Below, in pieces: positions 35,782 to 49,182 of a DNA stretch of 64,000 nucleotides. The position numbers were made by a program, and so were the translations under genes. Every line of letters starts with the position of its first letter. Position 1 is the stretch's first letter. The stretch is from Otis tarda. Its lineage: Eukaryota; Chordata; Aves; Otidiformes; Otididae. The stretch lies in assembly GCA_026413225.1 (NCBI GenBank), contig CM048552.1, positions 207,589,553 to 207,653,552 on the forward strand, read 5' to 3'. The notes beneath the pieces were generated by a model that was given only the letters and a program-made list of their open reading frames with translations, made no database searches and was not told the origin of the DNA.

Positions 35782-38700
35782 TATGATTTCCACTCAATAG
35801 ATGCCAGCAGTGTCCAGGGTGAAAAGGAAGGAAAGGAGAGTATAATGCATGCTTTTGCACTAAGCAGAACACCTGATAGTTTTCTACAATGAGGTGACTA
35901 GCTTGGTAGATAAGAGGAGGAACATTTTTTTTTTAATAAAATACCTTGTTTTACGGCATAAATAAGAATCCTACCATTTTTCTTAGTTAAGGTAGTTCAG
36001 AAAACTGCTGTACAGTTTCCTGGTAGGCAAGTTCTTCTCATTGTGGGGTAAGAAACAGAATTAATAAGGACTGACATCTTGCCAAAACAAAATGTATTGC
36101 CATTTTTTATGTGACTTAAAGATATTTTAGAAGTAAAATGAAGATTGCAGGGGCTGAAGTTTTTCTGACTGTGACAAAATAGGCAATCTTATGAAAACAG
36201 TGTGAAAGGGGTAATGGTGCAGCCTGCTCCCTACAGAAGACCAACACAATGCCTAAAGAAAAGCTGGGTGACTCATCATACAGCCTGGAAGTGTTTCTAA
36301 AGAAGCTTCAAAGCAAAAATGAGAGTTTAGTCACTATACCTTCCCGGAGAAGGCAGAGACGTGAACATACAGGATAAAGAAGAAAACAGACACATTACCC
36401 ACAATACCTAACATGTCAGGGAATTCAGCAACACAAATTTATTGTTTCTTTTTCCGTAGAAAGGCTTGGCTGAACTAGCTGTCTGAAAAAAAAGAAATCA
36501 TCTTTGACACCTGCATTTCACTTATAATGATAGTTTAAATTGCAAGAGAGATTTTGACAACAGTAATTTTCCTTTCTAAAGAGGAACGGGACTTCAAGTG
36601 AGTCTATCTGGTGTTGATTTTGTGACAAAATATCTTTAAATCCACATTCAGCCATAACAGCAAATTATTTCAAATGCAGACACTGTCAAACTGTGACCCA
36701 CACATCATTCAAAAAATCCTGGACACTGACACCAGAAATGTTTGATTATTTATTTCGTATTTCTTCAAACAATGCAGAACATGACATATGGCTTGTTGAT
36801 TAGACAGCATCACAACCTTTCTTGGTAAATCTCTATTGGAAATGAAGGAGGCATTTCAATACATAGTTTTCTTTCAAGTGGGGCATGAAAACAATAGAAA
36901 TATCATTTTAGCAGAGAGAAATCAGATGTCCAGGACAGTTGCTCGTGTTCACCAATGGACTGAAGTCTGATCTAGTAGAATACAGAGGCTGTAGATTTTA
37001 TATCAGAGGTGAAAAACATTGTTCTAAATAATGGTAGAAAAGTTCTTTCAGTCTACACTGTGTCATGTCAATTATACCAAATACTAAGACAAAACAGAGA
37101 CCACACCAAAACTCTGGGTTCTATCAAGACCTTCTGAACTAACAATATCAAGACTAACAAACAGCCTACGGAAGAGATTAATATATCTGAAAAAAAAACC
37201 TTATACAAATCCATGCAAGTTAAATAGCTTCCTTCTACTCAAGAGAGAAGTAAAGAGGAAACAGGTACTAAAGGAATCATGTACTCGACATGAACTGGCC
37301 CAACAAGCTGCCGAAAGAACAAGAATGGTAGTCAGTTGCCTTCATCTCCTAATACATAACAAAGACATTGGAGTCCCATGGGCTTTCTAAAAAAGTTTTT
37401 ATTCTGTGAGACTAAAAATTTTGTTGCAGAGACATTGAATTAAATGTCACAACATCACATATGTTGGTTGGAAATACCACCAGAGTACCAGTTTGGATGG
37501 CATTGTGTCTTTGAAAACCATATGCTTTTAGTAATCTATCCAACAGTGCATGTGGCAAGAAAGATCTTAACAACAGTAATTTCGGAAGAACAAATCTTTA
37601 AGAAAGGTTTCCTGATCATGAGATGGACAACAGTATAAAGGCAATGACTAGTCACAAGAAAAGGAATTATCTAGACTAGGAAATGTCTAGTTCCAGCAAT
37701 TCCAGAAAAGAAGCTGAAGATGATAGATTTGAAAATCACATACAACTTTCTGACAGTACAGCAGGGATGGAGAAATAATGATTTCAACTGCTATAGAGTG
37801 TGGGCAGTGGAACTCATACATACTAAAAATATGGGGGATGGATGTAGGTTGTGGGAGCATTGGCTAAGATTAAACAACATTAAGACCAAAAGTTAAGGTG
37901 GAAACCACTCACATTCATTTTTAGAGGGCTAACAGGTGAAGAATAATAAATACGTCACTCATCAGCATTCAGCACTTTCAGCTTTATACGTAAATCACAG
38001 TGTATCAGGAGTTCAATCTTCATTGCTGTTACTTCCACAAATATGCTAGAATGAACTTTTGCCTTCCAAAATAAAAAGTGGCAGAATTGTCTCCTGATAC
38101 TTGTGTTTTATCTTCAGTGATGCCACAAGTGCCAAGAATGATACTGACAATATTATTGCTTTCTCAGAAAGGGAACAGGATTATCAAAAGCGATTCCACA
38201 TGCATATAGATTGTGACTCTTGTCCCACACAGTCCAATTTTAGCAGAAAATTGTGGTCCAAGGGGAAGGAAGATCATATAAACCTGTGACTACCTAGATG
38301 TTTCAAAAAAGCAGAAAAGATAAGAAATAATTTTTTGTCAATTTAATACCTCATTGAAAGCAATGTAGAAGATCTATCTGTAGTACAACAAAAGAAACTG
38401 GTCTTTCCTGCAAAGATTAATATTTAATTGAGGACAGGCTCTGATACATAAAGAAAAGTAGGATCAGAGTTCCTTGTATCTGTGGAATGAAAAAAATCTA
38501 TCTGCCAGAGAAAAATGGCATAAGCTCAGTTCTACTTATAAGCTAGCATCTCACAGAAAAGGAAGAAGTAAAAGAAAATTTAATTAATTTCATTGTCAGA
38601 ATTTCCAAACATCAAAAATATTTTAGTGCAGCAATAAAGATGAGACATAGCTGAAAAAAAAAGTAATATCCTACTTTCTATAAAGCATGAGACCACTGAA

Positions 38701-41168
38701 AAAGCTAATGACTGTACTTACTCAGAAATGAGAAGAAAAGGTGTTAAAGACACTACAAGCTCATATTTAACTGTAAAGTCTGTAAGCAGATCTCATCCAG
38801 CTTCAGACTGCAAATGGGAACCAATTGGTCTTTGTTTCCTGTTCTTTTACAGAACAGCTGGAGACATCATCACTTATTAAAACTAAACTATGTTTAACAT
38901 TTCAGACCATTCTCCCTTAGAACTTGAGGTCTGGAATTACTGGTAAAATATTAATGAAACTCTTTTAATATTTTGTCTTCCAAAGAGCATTTGAGGGGAT
39001 TTTCATGCTGAAAAAAATGTTCCCAGTAACTGGGAATTCTTCAAGATGTACATTGACATTTCCGTGTACAGCAGGAAAGTAGCATCCGGCCACTGTTTTG
39101 AAACATCTGTGATGTAATCAAGACATTTGTGAATTTATAAGTCTAGTGATCTCTATGGTGCAAATATCTGCATTCAGCCTTGTCCCCTTTGAACTCCTTT
39201 GTAGGCAATAGAAACGATCACTCCTAGGATGTGAGTCATCTGACCAACCGTGGGATTTAATAAGTCATGTTCCAGGTGTATGATTTGTTCTACATCATCC
39301 ATAAAGGGATTTTAGGGTCCTGAGCTTGGATAAAGATATCTACATGGAAATCTCATGTGGTTTGTTCAGATGGGCCCCTTAGGATCTCTAGTTATAGTCA
39401 TTCCTTATGACCATCTACCTCCTTTTGAGGCCTCAGGAGCCACCAAAGATAAGCATAGGAATCTGTAAATAATTTTTTTTTAAATCAGCATTTTCATGGG
39501 AAATACCTCTGCTACATAAGCACTGGGATGTGGCTGAACATGAAGTTGCTGCCTGTCAATCCACAGAGGCAGGAAGAAGAATCTCTTCATTTGTAGGGGG
39601 TGCCAGTCTGCTGGAAGGTGTCAGCAAAGCCAGGGACAGACTTGGCTGACTTTTCGGTGAGAAGTGGCAGGGTGGAAAACACACACTTCAATTGCAAGTG
39701 AAACTGAATTGGCTTCTTGCAGAAAATACAAAGGTTGGCACCTTGCCTCCCTTAGAGTTCTGAGATCTAGAGAGACCATAAATCAAAGCGAACACAGAGA
39801 GTCTGGGTACCTCCCGCTTCCTGTTTAAGACTGGTTAACCATATGTTGTATGATCTAGAGATAGCTAGAAAAGTGATGCTGAATCTTCAATCCAATGTCA
39901 AACATCAGCGTTATAAGGATCAGTACGTCCTTCTGGTCTGGTTCATGATGGCACCTTTTGTAGCATAGGCTTCTAGTGCAGTCTTCTGAGAATACAGTCT
40001 TGACTTTGAGATAACTGACCTAGCACGGGTGAGCATTTAGGGAAAAAAGTCACTTCTATAACTGGAAGAATACTTACAATTTCTTGGAAGTGAGGTTAGC
40101 AACTTGTCCCTCCTAGAGATGGAAAGGTAGTGCATTTGCATTAAGGCCAATAATAACATTAAAATAAATCTCTGAGATAGCTTTGGAAGAGAGGCAAAGA
40201 GGACTCCACAGTCAGCCGTGACAGTGATGGTGATGGAGGTTCAAGGGAAATACTGACAATGCTTGACACAAAGTGGCTATTCAGTTCACAATTTGGAGGA
40301 CAAGCCTGGGTAGTAGTAAAATATGTTACAAGAAGCACAAGATCACAGTGCAGGAATTCTGTATCTTGATATGCGCTGCTAGAACTAAAAAATCTCTGAG
40401 AAGACTGGGCACATCCCACAGTCTGTGTTGACTGCACACAAGAATAATCATTGGAAGGAGAAATATATTTTTTTTCTCTTCAATTCTATTTTACATGTCA
40501 AGGAAGATTTACATTATGTTGCTCGTAAAGAAAATAGAATTTTGAAAAGAAAGTTACATATTTATGTCAAATTGGTGACACCTTATAAGTCCAAATGCAC
40601 TAATCCTGACAGCAAACAGCTGAAAATGAGAAGAGATATCAGACTATGGTTATCCAAGTTTTTCAAAAGAGGTTAAAAATAAAGGAATGAACCATCTGTT
40701 GATTCAGTACTCCACTGGAAGAAATACAGACCTTGGACAAAGAGCAACTTCACCAAACAGAATTCTACAATAAAATAAAATGTTACTCATCTGTCCTAGT
40801 ACTGCTGCTTTTGAAAAACAAAGGAAGCCTTTGATCTGTATAGAAGTATATATAGGATGTTTGCTCTTCTTATTGTGGAAGAAGGAAAGAATTTAGCAAA
40901 AAGAAGAAAAGATGTCAGCAACACATGCTCTAGCAGATGGAAAACAGTGATATGAGCATAACTGGAAACACTCAGCAGTATGTCAAGACATTCAATCTTG
41001 TTGCTTGGGTGTAAAGATCTCTATTATACCAGTCCAGAAGCTTTGCCTGATGTTATTGTCACAGATGACAATTTTGAATTAACTTCTACCTCCCAGGAAG
41101 TAAAAATAGACATTCTCCTCTAACATTTACTTTTGAACTGCATTTATGCTACACATGCCAAGAAATGG
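35782..41168. other. Unique, adenine-rich sequence, about 5.4 kb
   Basis: No recognisable repeat or gene; the longest frame is 92 codons (40159-40437 minus) without domains. Plus-strand A exceeds T in the lines I counted. It may hold very old retroelement sequence, but I could not match any. Confidence 0.45.
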
Positions 41169-41228
41169 AGGAGTTGGACTAGATGACCTTTAAAGGTCCC
41201 TTCTGACACAAACTATTCTATGATTCTA
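41169..41228 (+). mobile_element. CR1 LINE 3' tail fragment
   Basis: GGAGTTGGACTAGATGACCT, TTAAAGGTCCCTTCTGACAC and AAACTATTCTATGATTCTA are the plus-strand CR1 end. Only about 60 bp remain. Confidence 0.95.
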
Positions 41229-43012
41229 AATTATTGATTGCATAACTGTTATATGCTAAAGTCTCCTTAGACTGCATCAGAAGAGAATAATAATGCTCCT
41301 GTCTAGAAAGACTATTTTGAATGTTGTGAGAAGTCCTGGAACATATAGGCTAGTGACAAAAGAAAATGAATTAATTGTGAGTACAAGTGGATGAGATTTC
41401 TCCCTTTGGAGGTATTTTTTTTACAACACACAAAGAGCTGAACTCACCCCCTGAGCTAGCCAACTTCTGTTCTCTTGGTGGTTGGTGGAGCTAAAAAGGC
41501 ACCTTTTAGGGTGAGACAGCAGAACTAACATTTCTTAAGCACCTTAACTCTTTGTATTTTTGATGAAGCAAGCTGAGGAAAGAGTGCCTAAAGACATGCA
41601 CAAATATTTTCCAGAGAGCAAAATGTACAAGTGAAGAAAGTTTGCCTGAAATAAGTTTCTGCACATTCAGAAACCTCTGAAAGATACAACAGCTGTACGT
41701 AACAGGTATGAGGAAATAAAGGCAAAAAGAATCCCAACCAAACAACAAGTACACCTGAGTGGCATGGGTGTAGAGTTCACTACAGGTACAAGATACGAAA
41801 CAGGAGTCTTGTTGAGCTTTTCTCCTATTTCTCCAAATCTTTTGGATTGGACTTTTGAAAATTAATAACCCTTGGTACCCTTGGTACAAGGAAACTGCTT
41901 GGTCTCTTCATGACATAAAAAAAATAGCCTTTTTAAAGACAGATATGCTTTTGAGAACTTAATTCCAATGCATGCTGACTTTGCAATAATTGAATAATAG
42001 AGTAATAATTATTCTAAAGACAGATGTTTGACTATACTGATTGTATTATGCACTGAAATGCATTATACACCACAGCAAAAGCTCAAATGTTGGCAAAACA
42101 AATCAGAAAGCTGTTGAAGCATTTTTAGCAAACCATTGTAAACCCTGAAAAGTGGCACACGAGCAAGTGTGATAGATAGAATCTTTATTACCTCATAAGA
42201 ATAAACTAGTATTTTGTTTAATGACACATCAATCAAAGGAGATGAAAAATCGACACAGACTTTCCAGTCAATGGACATATTCCAGCAATATTAAGAACCT
42301 GTTAGAAAAAGAATATGCAGACAAAAATATTCTGTCCTACTTCCCACAAGCTATGCAACTGCCTTCAATGAAACAAGTCAAATCAAACTCAGAAAAGTTG
42401 TAAAAGTGTATGATTTTTTCATAAAAATACTCTCATCACGATAACAGAATATTCACCTTAATTATGAAACTACAGACTTGACTATCAAGTGAGAGTAGAA
42501 AACATGTTTGGCTTTACTATTTTCAGAGAAACAGATCTTCTTTTTGACACGTGTTTCTTATCTCTAGAGATACAATCTATGCCAAGAAAAACGTACATAA
42601 TTGCAATGTATGAAGAAATGGACTTTGAAAGATGACTGATATCTTTTACTGAGCTAGTGACAGACTGTGTTTCCAATCTATCTCCAGTAACAATCATTTC
42701 TGAAGGACAATATAAATCCTCGATTAGCCAAATCATTCAGAAATCAAGCAGACCGACTTCTTGATTTCATAAGCCACAGAAGTCACTGGAGAATGAAGAG
42801 GAAGGTCCATGCCTGCAGCAACAGGAGAGGCATTCATAAATTCTTCCCAAGAGTGTTCCTTAAGGGAAAACCAAAGCAGAATTCATGGGCTTAGTAATGC
42901 TGTAGGATGTCCAAAGCAATCCTTCCTACACCCTCTGCCCAAAATACGGAGTTATGAAAATGTCAACCATATGTGGGGATGTAGCCAATGCTGAGCAGAT
43001 GACATATATCAG
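41229..43012. other. Unique sequence, no supported gene
   Basis: A 127-codon minus-strand frame (41506-41889) is hydrophobic and cysteine-rich but has no start context, splice sites or family resemblance that I can see. Nothing else recognised. Confidence 0.45.
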
Positions 43013-43235
43013 TGTCCTGGTTCTGGACAGGATAGAGATAAATTTCACCTGAGCTGGGAGAGTAGCTGGAGCTGGTGGCATCTGTGGCTGGGGGACACAG
43101 CTGGAACAGTTTACTAACTAGCCAACAGCTGGGATAATTTACCCAAATCAGCCAAAGGGCTATTCCATACTGTATGATGTCATACACAGTGTATAAAGTG
43201 GTGATGGCATTGAGGGGCAGGTTTTGCTACTCATC
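43013..43235 (+). mobile_element. ERV LTR 5' part, truncated
   Basis: TGTCCTGGTTCTGGACAGGA at 43013 starts an LTR of the 6599 type: it shares CCTGAGCTGGG, CCAACAGCTGGG, AATTTACCCAAAT and AGCCAAAGGGCTATTCCATA in order, and keeps a TATAAAG (43192-43198). It stops just after TTTGCTACTCATCCC, where minus-strand ERV coding sequence begins. R/U5 is missing. Confidence 0.88.
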
Positions 43236-44100
43236 CCAGTTAAGCTCACTTTGGCTTCTAGTACAGTTAGCTGTTGGAATCTCCATGTCGCTCCAGAAAT
43301 ACTGATGGGTTCTGCCCCATTATAGCTTGATGGCATTAGTGTATACTGTGTACCAACATCCACTAGAGCCTTATACTCTTGTGGGTCTGATGTGCCACGC
43401 CATCAAATCCACACAGACCAATAAACTCAGTTGGCCCTCTCATCCACCTGGCTGGACGCAGGGCCCTTCTAATCCTGGCCACAGTATTCATTGTTCACTT
43501 CTTGCAAATATGAGTGAGAAGTCCCTTTCAGAGGGTCACAAGTAAGGCCAACCCTTCTACTCTCTCTAGGAAATCGCCTATCGGAGACTTGAGCAGCCAT
43601 TTTCCTGGGAGAACCCCCATTTGCGACTGTTTTTCCTCTCAACTCACATACCCATGCCTCTAGAGCCAAGGTAGGTTTCATATCCTAACTTCTCATGTCC
43701 TTTCCTTAGTCACACAAAGTAAACCAGAGGGTACCTCATTGCGTGTACCATCTCTCTAGAACAGGGGAACATTTTGTATCCCTTTTCCAATTGCCTTCTT
43801 CCCTAGAAAGGGATCTCAGCTGCCTAGCTTCTCTGCCCTCTAATTCCAGGCTACTGGGCCCATTATCCCAGCACTGCAGCTGCCAAGTGACAATATGCTC
43901 ACCTGGATGGTGGCTGAAGTCCTTTCCCGTATCTCTCAGCTCACTCAAGGATAGAGATCAGGTGGTGACTGTCTCATTTATGAGTTCTTCCTCTTTGTCC
44001 AAGGAAAAGGAGGAGCCCTCCCACTGAATTCTTCCTCAGAGTGAAGTGGGTAATCCTTCTTCTTCCTCCTCCTGTTTTCTTGGTGGCCCCAGAGAAAAAT
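43236..44100 (-). pseudogene. Broken ERV gag/protease region
   Basis: On the minus strand, reading from high to low coordinates, short frames resemble gag of avian endogenous retroviruses (43736-43948 and 43469-43681) and then the start of a retroviral protease (DVGTQYTLMPSS, codons just below 43363, where the usual active-site triad is D-T/S-G). The frames are split by shifts and stops. The sequence ends abruptly at about 43235 on the LTR piece, which lies in the opposite orientation, so protease is cut after about 43 residues and RT, RNase H, integrase and env are absent. The right boundary near 44100 is approximate. Assignment to gag rests on family resemblance by eye. It cannot make a functional protein. 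Confidence 0.7.
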
Positions 44101-44744
44101 CAGATTTAAGACACATTCTTTGCTTGATAACATCTAGGAATTGACCTGACAAAACCAAACCAAAAGCTCATAGGTTTAGATGTTTCCACGGTTCTAATGT
44201 ATCCCTTGGGGAATTAAGACGACTATGAGAAACGAGCATCTATCAGAAGAAATCAAGCTAATGTCTTGGAACTCACCCAAGAGCAAATAACTCCACCTGT
44301 TCTGGAATGACAGACACAGAACAAGCTGAAGGTGGAAGTATTTTTATTACATTCTGCAGCAGAAACAAATAAAAAAGACAACTTAGTTGGACTTCCCGAG
44401 ATATAAGGGAAAGGAAAGATTGCTTTGAACACGTTGAAACATAAAAAAAAAAACCAAAAGAGCACTAACCTGCATGTTAGACATTTAAATTTACAGCATG
44501 AGTATAAAGTCCTGGGATGGTGCAAATCACTGACTAGTTATTTTACTATTTTACTATAAAACCATGTGCATAATTTTCTCCCTCCCTATTAAAAAAAAAT
44601 ACCTTTTTTAAGAGAATTGCACTTCACAGACAACAATAGAGCATGTTTCAGGAAAGACAACATCACCAGAAAAGGCTTTTCAATGAATTTGGCTTTAAAA
44701 AGTAAGCACAAGTGCTCAGTGAATGTATGCAAGATACACTCTCA
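44101..44744. other. Unique sequence between ERV and CR1
   Basis: Nothing recognised. Confidence 0.5.
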
Positions 44745-45598
44745 AATCATAGAATCATAGAATCATAGAGTGGTTTGGGTTGGAAGGGACCTTTAAAGGC
44801 CTTCAAGTCCAACCCCCTGCAAGGAGCAGGGACATCTCCAACCAGATCAGGTTGCTCAGAGCCCCATCCAACCTGGCCTTGAATGTTTCCAGCGATGAGA
44901 TATCTACCACCTCTCTGAGCAACCTGTTCCAGTGCTTCACCACCATCATCATATTTTTTTTTTCCTTATGTCTAGTCTAAATCTACCCTTTTTTAGTTTA
45001 AAACCATTACTCCTTGTTCTATCACTACAGACCCTGCTAAAACGTTTGTCCAAATCTTTCTTGTAGGCTGAAGCACTGGAAGGCCACAATAAGTTCTACC
45101 CAGAACCTTCTCTTTTCCAGGCTGAACAGCCCCAATTGTCTCAGCTTTTCTTCATTGAAGAGATGCTCCTGCCCTCTGATCACTTTTTGTGACCCTCTTC
45201 TGGACCCACTTCAACTGGTCCATGTCTTTCCTGTGCTAAGGGCTCCAGAGCTGGACACAGTACTCGAGGTGGGGTCTCACCAGAGCAGAGTAGAGGGGCA
45301 GAATCAGCTCCCTTGACCTGCTGATCACTCCGCTTTTGATGCAGCCCAGGATGTGGTTGGCCTTCTGGGCTGCAAGCACACATTGATGGCTCATGTCCAG
45401 CCTTTCATCCATCAGTATCCCCAAGTCTTTCTCAGACAGACTGCACTCAATCCCTTCATTCCTCAGCCTGTACTGATACAGGGGATTGCCCTGACCCATG
45501 TGCAGGACCTTGCACTTGATCTTATTGAACCTCATGAGGTTTGTATGAGCCTAATTCTTGAGCTTGTCCAGATCCCTCTGAACATCTTAGCTTTAGCC
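44745..45598 (-). mobile_element. CR1 LINE, 5' truncated, decayed
   Basis: AATCATAGAATCATAGAATC at the left, GGAAGGGACCTTTAAAGGCC, then RT C-terminal sequence. Remaining frames include 45236-45535 minus ([17 protein letters not shown] ... [13 protein letters not shown]), the region after the catalytic box. It breaks off before the FADD motif at about 45598. Several stops separate the C-terminal part, so it is older than the 2561 and 29886 copies. Confidence 0.95.
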
Positions 45599-47119
45599 AA
45601 GAGGAAAAAAAAAATACAGGTTCACACATTTTGGTAACCAGAGATACCTGAAATGTAATAAGGTAACAATGTAACAATGATGCAAGAGAAAACTAATTTT
45701 TGCTTTTGTATGAAAGAGTTCAGTTAGTATTTCCATCTATTTTGTCATGATGGAGTCTAAAGTGCAGAACCTAGTGATGAAAATTTCATCATCTAAAGTT
45801 AAGCAGAAGCCAATTTTCGTCATCTGAGTGCTTGCAGGAAAGGAAGATTAGGATATACACAGCAGGGGAGGAAGCACACATGGCCTCTCTTTGCTGTAAC
45901 AGCATACTTATCCAGAAAAAAAAAGCTGGTACTAACTTGATTCTGTACCAGTCCTTTATCTGTACAACTGTTGTCCATTAAAAAAAACCAAAACAATTGA
46001 ATGCAAATTCTTTTGTGCACAATTGCTGCGTTTCACGTAATACTCTGAAATAAAATTATTACTGGAACAACTATTCACATAGAAGGAGCAATGCTGAAAA
46101 TTCAGAAGGTTTGTCAACACTGCAGCCCTTCAGCCCTACCTGAAATATCAGCATGAGCCCACTGGTATAATAATACTGCCAATGGCCTCATCTGCAATAT
46201 ATCAAACCTTTATTGTACAAATACTTCATATATTATGAACATTGTAAAATGATTATTATAAAAATTTTCTGATCTGCATACACTGAAGTGGCTGAAGAAA
46301 TGGAAATGCCTTACTATATAACTCATTCTTGGTTAAATTGTTCAGGGATCAGTTGCCTGCTGAGAATTTTGTAGCCTTTTTTAAAGGTTTGATCTAAACC
46401 ACATGATCATCTTTCCTCAGAGGGAAAGAAGAAGTGCAAAGAGCAACAAGAATTTTTGCAGCACTTCTGAAAAATGTCAAAGGCACGCACACACTTTTAT
46501 TAATATATCACCTGATTTTTTCACGCTAGTGCACAAGATTTCTCTAGCAGAACTCTTAGGGGAAAGACGACTTACATGCAGTTTTGAAACAAGTTCTCTT
46601 TAAGCAGCTTTTCAAACAGAAAAGTGCAGAAATAAATCAATAAAGAACAATGTAAATCATCATCCTGTACAGGAATAGATTACTGAAGCTCCAGGCAAAA
46701 ATCTTTCCAAAGGTTCAGTGTTCAGTGCACACTGCTTTGACTGCAGGCACAGGATTTTTCATGTCAGTCTGAAACATTGTATTTCGTGTTGAATTCCAAG
46801 TGATGGAAAATGAGACATTGGGAACTTTTTCTCTTTTTATTCCCTAAGTAATAGAAAAATCCCTCAACCAGTCTGATGATCCCTTTATAAAAACAGGGGT
46901 CCAGAAGGGAACTTGGCAAAGCCAACTAACCCTGACAGAAATTGCCTATTTCCTTTGTAAAATATACTTTATGAATATTTCTCTATTCTTTTTTTCTTGA
47001 GGCAAAGCAGAAAATCCTGCATTATACAAAGTTGTATTTTTAGAAAGTAAACAAAAAGAAGAAACAAAAAAAAAAAAAAAAAGAGAAAATATGACTGTGA
47101 GCTTTTATTCATTAAAAAA

Positions 47120-47180
47120 CCTTGACCCTGTAAATGCATGTTCTAACCCTGTGGGTCATGGGTTCAATTTCCCTGTAATG
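47120..47180 (+). repeat. Possible fossil tRNA-derived SINE head
   Basis: TGACCCTGTAAATGCATG (from about 47123) may be an A box and GGTTCAATTTCCC (47161-47173) a good B box. The spacing is 38 nt. No complete tRNA fold is seen. Confidence 0.3.
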
Positions 47181-48996
47181 ACAAAGATGGTAGTCATTAT
47201 ATTTGCAAAGGATTAGTCATTACATTTGTTGGTTTTGCTTAATACATAACAAGTAGAACTTCACGCTCAACAGTTTTTCTCTGTTTAACTACTTTTCATA
47301 GTATCCATTTAAAATAGTATGTATCACCAGAACAGAAGAGAAACATACCACAGAATTGTTCTGGTTTATAATGCTGAGCATTTTCCGTGAAAATGGGAAA
47401 CCAAAGAAACCTCGATTTTCTTACCCCAATATTTCCTGCTTTGTAATTTGTTTTTTTTTTTTTTGCAGTTGCCAAGATTCTTACAGTACAGACATTTATA
47501 TTTCAGTTATGTGAGCAGTTTCAATTAATAGAAACAAGAAGAGAATTAAGCAACCAGTAATGAAAATAGATACTAAGACGCTATGAAAAAACACACTCAG
47601 AAGTTTTCATATGAAAAGTAAGTTGTTTTTTTTTTTTCACATCTGGGTCAAATTCAGGCCCATTCAACGGTGACTGAGAGTTATTACAGTCTCACAGCTG
47701 CTGCCTGGCCTGTGGGAAATGAACTGACTCTTACAGACATGGATCCCATCCACAAAAATGTCATTCTTTGGTCTAGAAATGTTCAGAAAATTCATAGTGC
47801 TAACCCAAGTCGTCAAATATTGCAAACAGTATCTGATGCCCCTTGAAACTTTAGCAGCTGGGGAAAAGCTTTTTAAAATGCCTACGAATTGGCTGACGAG
47901 AAGGTGTTGTGTAAAGAAATCTCAGAGCAGCAGAGCTGCTCTGTTCACGGGTTGTGTTGTTGTCTGTACAAGGCTGCATCTTGCAATGTGCTCCAAACCA
48001 GCCTGCAGCAACACAGCCAGGCGAGCAGTGTCTCCTCATGCGATAGCTTTGCTGAGATTTGGACAGCAAAGGCTTGATTTTATAAGATTTGCAATTTTTT
48101 TAATAAAAGAGCTTTTTAAAAATCAGGCTCAAATTTAATTTCTTTCATCCTAGACACAATTTGCAGACAGAAATTATCTGGTTTTTTTTTCCAGGAACAA
48201 ACTAAAATAAACCATTATACTTCCTTTGCTCACAACACATATTTAAATTGCCTAGCTCCCTAAACCTTGTTGCTGTGGAAAGTACTGAATCGTTTTGAAC
48301 AGTCAAGGAAAATCTGAAAGTGTGTCATTAAGTTGCTCTGTGTGCTTCACCACCAAGGCAATATCAGAAACAACTGCAGAATGCAGCGAGGGGCATCCTA
48401 AGCCTCTCTTGTGTGAACAAGACCTCACTAGGCTCAGATTTTCATGTCACTGGTTTGTAGATAGTCCCTTGCTTGCCAGAGCCAGTAATCCTGACATTTC
48501 TAAATCATTCTGTAACCAAGGGTAATACTCATCAAGGTTCTACCAAGAACCTCCCGCTTCAGTTACAAGTGAAAATTAGCCTCTGCTTTAGCTTGCTGCT
48601 GCGATTGTAATTATCCACATGCTGAAGAAAGAGCATGACTGACACAATTCAGCATCGTGGCATGCCTTCCAAATGGAAGTGTTGAAATGTAAACTAAAAC
48701 TCCTACAGATTAAAACTCTGGAAGATTTCACTCAATGGGAATGTTGAGGGAAATTGTCTAAAGTTTTCATTCATGGCCCCTCCAAATTTGAGGCCATTAC
48801 AGTGTGTTGTTTAAAATAAGATAAAATATGTTCCTTCTACTGTATTACCTGAATTTATTTGATTTACATTTGTTATGTATTGTACATTATAGTATTAAAT
48901 ATTTATAAAAAGGTTAAAATATTCAAAGGAAAGTAACAAATTATCTATTAAAAACTTTCCCTTACAAAAAACATTAATGAAAATAACACATTCTTA

Positions 48997-49001
48997 CCAG
49001 A
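48997..49001 (+). repeat. Target site duplication, left copy (CCAGA)
   Basis: Identical to 50153-50157. Confidence 0.9.
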
Positions 49002-49174
49002 TGTCGTGGTTTTGTTAGTGAGGGGGGGCCTAAGGTGGTAGCTTCTGCAGGAAACTGCTAGAAGTCGCTCCCCTTTGTTCAGTGGACTTGGCCAGGCCTA
49101 GGGCGGACCTGCTGCTGGCCAAGGTCGAGCCGATTGGTAGCAGAATGTCCCGTGATAACGCCTCTGCGATAACG

Positions 49175-49182
49175 TATTTAAG
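49175..49182 (+). promoter_or_regulatory. TATA-like site of the LTR at 49002
   Basis: TATTTAAG followed by AAGGGGAAAA. Conserved in the 25246 copy. The fragment at 51354 stops inside this motif. Confidence 0.55.

Larger units (their letters stand above)
45599..49001. other. Unique sequence with a possible SINE fossil
   Basis: A 126-codon plus frame at 47758-48138 and overlapping frames on both strands lie in a GC-richer patch at 47880-48070, with a 21-bp inverted repeat (CAGAGCAGC-AGA-GCTGCTCTG, 47923-47943). No family is recognised. Poly-A at 47066-47083 and poly-T at 47450-47464. Confidence 0.45.

Noticed and set aside
41506..41889. 127-codon minus frame rich in hydrophobic residues
   Set aside because: Composition follows from A-rich plus-strand sequence (T-rich on minus gives Phe, Leu and Ser); no recognisable motif.
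47161..47173. tRNA gene
   Set aside because: A good B box, but no acceptor or anticodon stems pair; a SINE fossil is more likely.
47758..48138. 126-codon plus frame with cysteines
   Set aside because: Overlapping frames are open on both strands in a GC-richer patch; no family resemblance or exon signals.
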